From an uncultured Fidelibacterota bacterium (GTDB lineage Bacteria; Marinisomatota; Marinisomatia; SCGC-AAA003-L08; GCA-002707645): a DNA stretch of 12,266 nucleotides. Below are positions 7,951-12,266 of the stretch, one piece after another. The position numbers and the translations under genes were made by a program. The stretch covers positions 1 through 12,266 of the forward strand of contig CAJWAW010000020.1 of NCBI GenBank assembly GCA_913020255.1, written 5' to 3'. The notes beneath the pieces were generated by a model. The model had not been told where the DNA came from and did not search any database. It saw nothing but the letters and a program-made list of their open reading frames with translations. The first letter of the stretch is position 1. The number at the start of each line of letters is the position of its first letter.

Positions 7951-8842
7951 AGTTAACTCCAATAGATAAAACATTTGATGTTGATAAAATTGAATGAGTT
8001 AATAATGAATAAGATAAATCAATATTTTTGATTGAATAACTTAGACCAAAACCTAATCGATTAGGGTTCATTTGAATCCCTGATCTTAATGTAAAAACTT
8101 CAGTAAGATTATATTCAACCCCAAATTTAAAAGATGTTTTATCTTGTCCTAAAGATCTTGAAAACGCAAAAGTAGTGTGCAAATCCTGAAATGGATTATA
8201 AGTTATTCCAAGATCCATTCTTCTTGGAAAATGAGATTGAGAAGAACCTTTCTTTAAAGATGGGTTATTAATATTTTTAATAAATGCGCCAAAAATAATT
8301 TTATCTCTCAATGATGCATTAATACCAACATCAATGCCTACACTTGTTGAGCTTGATGCAGATAAGCCAAACGTTCCATCTCCATTTGGACCAGCGGAAG
8401 CTGCTTGATTAAATATAAGAGCATTCAAACTATAACCAACAGATAATGTTGAATTTGCATCATCTAGCAATCTAAAGCCTTGACTTACTGAAACTACTTC
8501 TTCTGATGATAGTTCTACTGAATTGGAACTTTGAGAAAAAATACCTTTGGAATCTGTTGAAAGCTGCTGAAATGATAAAGCAATGTTATTTGAAAGACTT
8601 AACCCTATAAATTGATGATTTAAAAAATTAAGATTATATAAATTTGAATTACCTATAATAATAGAATGTTTATCTACATTAACTAATCCAGATGGATTAT
8701 AAAATATAGTTTCAGTATCATTGATATTTGATACAACTGCACCTGCCATACCCATTGATTTTGAACCTAAAAATGAAAAATCAGAAAAACTCTGTGAAAT
8801 AATAATTTGAATTGTTGCCACAAGTATAAAATACTTTTTCAT
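7943..8842 (-). CDS. PorV/PorQ-family outer-membrane protein
   Basis: A 299-residue protein with signal peptide MKKYFILVATIQIIISQSFS and the family signature SKSMGMAGAVVSNINDTETI (28-47) followed by FYNPSGL, matching the 'GARxxGMGGAxVAxxDDxxAxxWNPAGL' opening of PorV/PorQ/UPF0164 barrels. The remainder is regular beta-strand sequence (FGAFIKNINNPSL, RRMDLGITYNP, FKFGVEYNL, LRSGIQMNPNRLGFGLSYSI) ending in LSIGVNFE. In Bacteroidetes PorV carries type IX secretion substrates from the translocon to the attachment complex; other family members are plain barrels of unknown role. The start overlaps the stop of the upstream secreted protein as TAATG, implying translational coupling and perhaps a functional pair. 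A type IX role cannot be shown from this window since no other Por component is present. Confidence 0.83.
   Translation of the reverse strand: MKKYFILVATIQIIISQSFSDFSFLGSKSMGMAGAVVSNINDTETIFYNPSGLVNVDKHSIIIGNSNLYNLNFLNHQFIGLSLSNNIALSFQQLSTDSKGIFSQSSNSVELSSEEVVSVSQGFRLLDDANSTLSVGYSLNALIFNQAASAGPNGDGTFGLSASSSTSVGIDVGINASLRDKIIFGAFIKNINNPSLKKGSSQSHFPRRMDLGITYNPFQDLHTTFAFSRSLGQDKTSFKFGVEYNLTEVFTLRSGIQMNPNRLGFGLSYSIKNIDLSYSLLTHSILSTSNVLSIGVNFE
7957..7960 (-). promoter_or_regulatory. GGAG Shine-Dalgarno-like site supporting the TTG start of the HhH-barrel gene
   Basis: GGAG lies six bases before the TTG at 7950-7948, good ribosome-binding spacing. It sits inside the last codons of the PorV-like gene (Gly-Val), so it could be accidental. 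Most genes in this window show no such site, which makes it mildly informative for choosing TTG over the ATG at 7974. Confidence 0.4.
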
Positions 8843-10356
8843 TATTGGTGAGCTCCTACAACTATTGGTGCAACATCAAAGGTAGTGCTTCCAGATTGAA
8901 AATCAGAAGCTTCTATATGAATCAAATAAGTACCAGGAGCCACAACTTGACCTAAATGATCTCGTCCATCCCAATCTGAGGAATCTTCATAACGCTCTAC
9001 TGTTCCACCTACAGGATAATACCTATCTACTAAACTTGTTATGAATAACCCATTTAAATCCAAAATTCTTATAATAACTCTAGAATTTGAAGGAAAAGAA
9101 TAATAAAAATCAAGCCTTTCACCTAAAGAAGGAATGAGAACATATGGAGCAGTGACTATCTCTGCTTTAGTAATTGTATTATTACTGTCTTCAATTAAAT
9201 TGCCTTGAGGTGAATATGTATCATATAAATATATATCATCTTCTAAAGCAATGGTAAATTGAAAAGAACCATTATAAGTCCCAACTGATCCAGTTACACC
9301 AACTATATAAACAGAAGGATTATATGGATCAAACATATACCCAACTCCAGATAATAAAACATCCCAATCCCAAACAACCCCATCAATCTGGAATCCATTT
9401 TCATCTTCTAAAACAATAACCTGAGGTCCATTTGAAGGTCTGATATCTGCAAAACTTTTTACTTTACCAATAATTGTTGCTGTAAAACCTTCTTCAGCAC
9501 CAGTTACAATTTCTTCTATAGTATGCGTTGCAGTAAAACAACTTCCATCATTAATTGTGGCCTCTGAATTATAATTTGCAGCAGATTCATCTGTACAGCC
9601 AAATACTAAGCCAGGATTTATAACAATTTCAAATGAACTAACAAAATTTTCACTTGTTTCATTATGACCTGTAATTCCATTACCATTTAAAATTTCATCT
9701 GTTTCTACATTTGATTTTCTGTTATAATAATAATGATCATTCGAGGTTTCAATAAACACTTGATTACTTATAGGAGTATCATCAAGATATCCACTTATAC
9801 CAGTTTTATCTATTGCAAAAGAGTTGTTTCCCCATAAAAAATAATCTACATCTTGTACCGTATTTGAAACTCCATCCCATTTAAATAAAATCAAGCTCTC
9901 AGCTGGACTTAAAATTGAAAGCGCCGACAACTCATAATATGTATCATCTCCACCTGCAATTGCCTCAAGAGATGTATCAGGATTTGAATTATAATATGAA
10001 TTATAAATTACATCATCATGCATACTGATGATTAAATAACCACCTGGATCAATAATTGTATTTTCTGGAAATTGAATGAAAAAATCAGAACTGCTTTCAG
10101 ACCAATAATTATCTCCAGTAGTAATATTATAATAATATTTTGATGAGCTTGAATTAGTTCCATCAGTTAGGTAGTATGCCCCATCACCAGGCTCATTTAA
10201 ATTTATACTATCTTCAGTAGGATTATATATCTCAACAAATTGAGCCTCATTAGGAGCTATACATATTTTTGAAAATATTAAATGATCAGCTGTGTTTGCA
10301 AAAATAGTATTTATTAAGCCTATGCTAAGACTTAAATAATATATGTATTTTCTCAT
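8842..10356 (-). CDS. Secreted lamin-tail / OB-fold / FlgD-Ig protein
   Basis: A 504-residue exported protein (signal peptide MRKYIYYLSLSIGLINTIFA). Domains in order: a lamin-tail-like fold, about 23-245 (LIFSKICIAPNEAQFVEIYN near the start, PGGYLIIS at 104-111, AESLILFKWDG at 152-162); a short GCTDESAANYNSEATINDGS motif (253-272) of a calcium-loop-like type common in FCB secreted proteins; an OB-fold-like segment, about 281-378 (GFTATIIGKVKSF ... VIVLEDENG ... SVYIVGVTGSVGTYNGSFQF); and a C-terminal FlgD-like Ig domain, about 397-500 (VIIRILDLNGLFITSLVD ... DWDGRDHLGQVVAPGTYLIH). Such OB folds with lamin-tail domains often accompany secreted nucleases, but no nuclease catalytic motif is seen here, so a nucleic-acid-binding or scaffolding role is inferred. 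FlgD-Ig tails often end surface-exported proteins in these phyla. It begins 8 bases after the upstream modular gene and is coupled to the PorV-like gene. Confidence 0.8.
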   Translation of the reverse strand: MRKYIYYLSLSIGLINTIFANTADHLIFSKICIAPNEAQFVEIYNPTEDSINLNEPGDGAYYLTDGTNSSSSKYYYNITTGDNYWSESSSDFFIQFPENTIIDPGGYLIISMHDDVIYNSYYNSNPDTSLEAIAGGDDTYYELSALSILSPAESLILFKWDGVSNTVQDVDYFLWGNNSFAIDKTGISGYLDDTPISNQVFIETSNDHYYYNRKSNVETDEILNGNGITGHNETSENFVSSFEIVINPGLVFGCTDESAANYNSEATINDGSCFTATHTIEEIVTGAEEGFTATIIGKVKSFADIRPSNGPQVIVLEDENGFQIDGVVWDWDVLLSGVGYMFDPYNPSVYIVGVTGSVGTYNGSFQFTIALEDDIYLYDTYSPQGNLIEDSNNTITKAEIVTAPYVLIPSLGERLDFYYSFPSNSRVIIRILDLNGLFITSLVDRYYPVGGTVERYEDSSDWDGRDHLGQVVAPGTYLIHIEASDFQSGSTTFDVAPIVVGAHQ

Positions 10357-10364
10357 GCTTAAAT

Positions 10365-12266
10365 TTAATTACCTAATACGATAGATACAATACCAACTAT
10401 ATCTTGAACATTAATAGTTCCATCAGAATTTACATCTGAGCACTCACTATATGATGATTGACCAAGAGCAATTCCAACAGCTAATACAATATCTTGAACA
10501 TTTACAATACCATCATCATTACCATCTCCAGGAGTACAATTTGTTGAACTCCCATCATATTGATGTGACCCTAAATTATCCCAAGTATCAACATCAAGTA
10601 CTATCCATTCAGAATCATCTGCATCAGTTCCTGCAGACAAAGTCCAATCACCTTGATTTCCAGAAGTCACAGATGATTTTCTAACTAAGGTATGATCTTT
10701 TGTTGCATCACTAACACCAGCAACTTCCCAACCATTTCCTGGATTTGTAGAGCTCCAATCACCAATACAATCAAGCTTACTATAGTTTGTTTCATCACCA
10801 TAGACCAAGCAAAAACCATCATTACCATTACTTAAGTATGTATGAGTTTCATCGCACTGCAGTGCATCTCCAGCAAAGCTTCCATGACAAATCACGTATA
10901 CATCCCCAGCAGCTACTTCAGCTCCAGAATCAAATACATTCCAATAATCATAACTTCCTTCTATATCTGCACCATTTGTTGCATTAGGATAAGCATATCC
11001 ACATAAATCAATTGTATCGCTTCCTGCATTATATATTTCTAAATATTTATTATTGCTCGTTCCCTCTGCATATTCTGAGAAAAACAAATTATCTAAGCTA
11101 GAAGTGTCACAGATATCTCCTCCTCCAGTTGATGATCCACCGCAAGCAGAATCATCATCGCAATCATAGTCATCGCAATCAATGTATGAATCCCCATCAT
11201 TATCAACGCCATCATCACAAATCTCATCATCTCCACCACCAGTAGATGTTCCACCACAAACATCATCATAATCACTACAACAATTCCCAAATGTTGAGCA
11301 TTGGTCATCACACTGACAAGAATTTGAAGAATCATAGGTTCCACATCCGTAATCAGAGCATAATCCAGTATCTCCTCCTGTAGTACCACTACCACAAACC
11401 GCTTGATAATCATCACAACAATTATTATATTGCTCACATAAATCATTGCATTGACATGAGTTGCTTGGAGTAAATCCAATACACCCATATTCAGCACAAG
11501 ATCCATCAGTACCACTACCTCCGCAAGCTACATCACTTGTACAATCAAAATCATCACAATCAATATATGAGTCCCCATCATTATCTACACCATCATCACA
11601 GATTTCATCTGTACCAGAACCTCCACATGCTGGATCATCATTACAATCAAAATCATCACAATCAACATAAGGATCACCATCATTATCAACGCCATCATCA
11701 CAAATTTCAACTGGCTCACCAACTTGAACACTTACATTATCAATATCCGTATTGCCTAAACTATTAGTCACTTCCAATGTAAATGTTAATAATGTCACCT
11801 CACTTGGAGCAGTAAATGAAACAACAGCACTTTCATAATCACCTAGATCGACATTAACTCCACCAGTTTGATTCCATAAATAACTAAGTATTATCCCATC
11901 ATCTGTATAACTAGAAGACCCATCTAAGGTAACTGAATCTCCCTCATCAACATCTTGATCATTTCCTGCATTTGAAACAGGATATCCTTCTTGATATACT
12001 GCTGTAATTTCTTTTGCCTGAACCTTATATGAACCATATGAAAAATCAGCTACCCCAACAATGTCATATGCTTGATTTAAATCAGGAGCATAATCTTCTA
12101 AAAGCTTATCATCAATAGATGCAAGCCCAGACCCATCATTAACCTGCCATTCACCATACTGATCTGGAAGTGATAAACATGATGCGTTTGAAAACTTAAC
12201 AAGAACTCCTTCATAAGGCTCAGTTAAATCACCAGTATTTATTTCTGATGGAGCTGGAAGTGTATT
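10365..12266 (-). CDS. Large secreted modular protein with somatomedin-B-like, metal-binding-like, lamin-tail and dockerin modules, partial (5' end outside window)
   Basis: The frame is open to the right edge; 633 residues are visible and the true start lies beyond 12266. A GTG at 11798 is internal, within an Ig-fold strand. Domains from the edge: an OB-fold of the kind found with secreted nucleases (about 1-95; YEGVLVKFSNAS, GEWQVNDGSGLASIDD, YDIVGVADFSYGSYKVQAKE); a PKD/REJ-type Ig fold (about 100-183; DVDEGDSVTLDGSSSYTDDG, FTLEVTNSLGN); three acidic ICDDGVDNDGD repeats surrounding two eight-Cys somatomedin-B-like knots (187-375); a lamin-tail-like domain (about 393-572; LFFSEYAEGTSNNKYLEIYN); and a C-terminal dockerin-like pair (577-632; GDGNDDGIVNVQD and SDVNSDGTINVQD, with calcium-loop Asp/Asn). 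All modules are extracellular adhesion, calcium or nucleic-acid types; an enzyme domain may lie upstream, outside the window. The codon-level style matches its neighbours. Function not known; a surface or secreted scaffold, possibly nuclease-associated, is inferred. Confidence 0.85.
   Translation of the reverse strand, partial: NTLPAPSEINTGDLTEPYEGVLVKFSNASCLSLPDQYGEWQVNDGSGLASIDDKLLEDYAPDLNQAYDIVGVADFSYGSYKVQAKEITAVYQEGYPVSNAGNDQDVDEGDSVTLDGSSSYTDDGIILSYLWNQTGGVNVDLGDYESAVVSFTAPSEVTLLTFTLEVTNSLGNTDIDNVSVQVGEPVEICDDGVDNDGDPYVDCDDFDCNDDPACGGSGTDEICDDGVDNDGDSYIDCDDFDCTSDVACGGSGTDGSCAEYGCIGFTPSNSCQCNDLCEQYNNCCDDYQAVCGSGTTGGDTGLCSDYGCGTYDSSNSCQCDDQCSTFGNCCSDYDDVCGGTSTGGGDDEICDDGVDNDGDSYIDCDDYDCDDDSACGGSSTGGGDICDTSSLDNLFFSEYAEGTSNNKYLEIYNAGSDTIDLCGYAYPNATNGADIEGSYDYWNVFDSGAEVAAGDVYVICHGSFAGDALQCDETHTYLSNGNDGFCLVYGDETNYSKLDCIGDWSSTNPGNGWEVAGVSDATKDHTLVRKSSVTSGNQGDWTLSAGTDADDSEWIVLDVDTWDNLGSHQYDGSSTNCTPGDGNDDGIVNVQDIVLAVGIALGQSSYSECSDVNSDGTINVQDIVGIVSIVLGN
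11142..11225 (-). repeat. Acidic Cys repeat 3 (metal-binding-like)
   Basis: Third copy, EICDDGVDNDGDSYIDCDDY then DCDDDSAC, after the two somatomedin-B-like knots and before the lamin-tail domain. The order repeat-repeat-knot-knot-repeat suggests the cassette was built by shuffling of whole modules. Confidence 0.75.
11253..11363 (-). repeat. Somatomedin-B-like cysteine knot 2
   Basis: A second copy, LCSDYGCGTYDSSNSCQCDD then QCSTFGNCCSDYDDVCG, with the same eight-Cys spacing as copy 1 (C-x4-C-x8-C-x-C-x3-C-x5-CC-x6-C by eye). The conserved frame with changed loops argues for an intact, selected fold. Both copies lie between acidic repeats 2 and 3. Confidence 0.72.
11391..11501 (-). repeat. 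Somatomedin-B-like cysteine knot 1
   Basis: A 37-residue segment SCAEYGCIGFTPSNSCQCND then LCEQYNNCCDDYQAVCG. It has exactly eight cysteines in the somatomedin-B order, including the hallmark CQC, a following single Cys, the CC pair and the DYxxxC ending. In animals this fold forms a tight disulphide knot that binds proteins (vitronectin, ENPP family). In bacteria it would need an oxidising, extracytoplasmic place. Confidence 0.72.
11523..11606 (-). repeat. Acidic Cys repeat 2 (metal-binding-like)
   Basis: Second copy, EICDDGVDNDGDSYIDCDDF then DCTSDVAC. It differs from copy 1 mainly in the last third, and at the DNA level many differences between copies are silent, so the duplication is not very recent and the protein sequence is under selection. 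Confidence 0.75.
11625..11708 (-). repeat. Acidic Cys repeat 1 (metal-binding-like, encoded in the modular protein)
   Basis: First of three 28-residue protein repeats, EICDDGVDNDGDPYVDCDDF then DCNDDPAC. The Asp/Asn spacing resembles calcium or metal-binding 'DGxDNDxDG' motifs of MopE-like and myxobacterial surface proteins. A Gly-Ser-Gly-Thr linker joins it directly to repeat 2. Confidence 0.75.

Noticed and set aside
11093..11515. A 140-codon minus-strand open frame overlapping the repeat region
   Set aside because: Its product is Met/Val/Ile-rich nonsense caused by reading the Asp-rich repeats (GATGAT) one base out of frame; the overlapping frame has recognisable domains.
11142..11708. 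Regularly spaced repeats that could suggest a CRISPR array or satellite DNA
   Set aside because: The repeats are 84-base units within one open reading frame, keep the protein sequence with silent differences, and the intervening segments encode cysteine knots; this is protein module repetition.
10451..11767. Several plus-strand open frames of 66-77 codons (10451-10684, 10787-10987, 11461-11670, 11537-11767)
   Set aside because: They are His/Gln/Ser-rich shadows of the Asp/Ser-rich antisense coding sequence, without starts, ribosome sites or domains.
10365..11798. GTG at 11798 as the true start of the dockerin gene
   Set aside because: The same frame stays open to the window edge and encodes clear Ig-fold and OB-fold sequence upstream; the GTG lies inside a beta-strand and is followed by no signal peptide.

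Overview
The window is a strongly AT-rich stretch of bacterial DNA in which every convincing gene lies on the minus strand. The genes are packed head to tail: overlaps of 1 to 11 bases, gaps of 5 to 53 bases, and no stretch of 300 bases without a gene. I read it as one long transcription unit, entered and left part-way, running from right (12266) to left (1).

The likely source is a member of the Fibrobacteres-Chlorobi-Bacteroidetes (FCB) group, most plausibly Candidatus Marinimicrobia (SAR406). The clues are the C-terminal dockerin-like pair with the phrase NVQDIV, a GCTDESAANYN motif in a secreted protein, a C-terminal FlgD-like Ig domain, a PorV/PorQ-type barrel, many outer-membrane barrels ending in an aromatic residue, and a general lack of Shine-Dalgarno sequences. 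This placement is inference; there is no rRNA or other decisive marker.

Layout in the direction of transcription: (1) 12266-10365, 3' part of a large secreted modular protein (OB-fold, PKD/REJ-type Ig fold, acidic cysteine repeats, two somatomedin-B-like knots, lamin-tail domain, dockerin pair). (2) 10356-8842, a secreted lamin-tail / OB-fold / FlgD-Ig protein. (3) 8842-7943, a PorV/PorQ-like barrel, start and stop overlapping. (4) 7950-5476, two ComEA-like helix-hairpin-helix units joined to a large outer-membrane barrel. (5) 5486-4134, a FadL/PorV-like barrel. (6) 4128-3460, a class C (e(P4)-type) acid phosphatase/5'-nucleotidase. (7) 3466-1565, a secreted fusion of a degenerate 5'-nucleotidase-type metallophosphoesterase domain with an intact endonuclease/exonuclease/phosphatase (EEP) domain. 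(8) 1511-750, a small outer-membrane barrel with a YjbH-like motif. (9) 728-1, the first two thirds of the epoxyqueuosine reductase gene queG.

Taken together, genes 1 to 7 are rich in exported parts that in known families bind or cut nucleic acids or dephosphorylate nucleotides (OB folds, HhH, EEP nuclease, e(P4) phosphatase), mixed with outer-membrane barrels. The most interesting reading is a cell-surface system for capturing and digesting extracellular DNA or nucleotides. That is a hypothesis from domain content and gene order, not something the sequence proves. queG is a cytoplasmic tRNA-modification gene and probably only shares the transcript.
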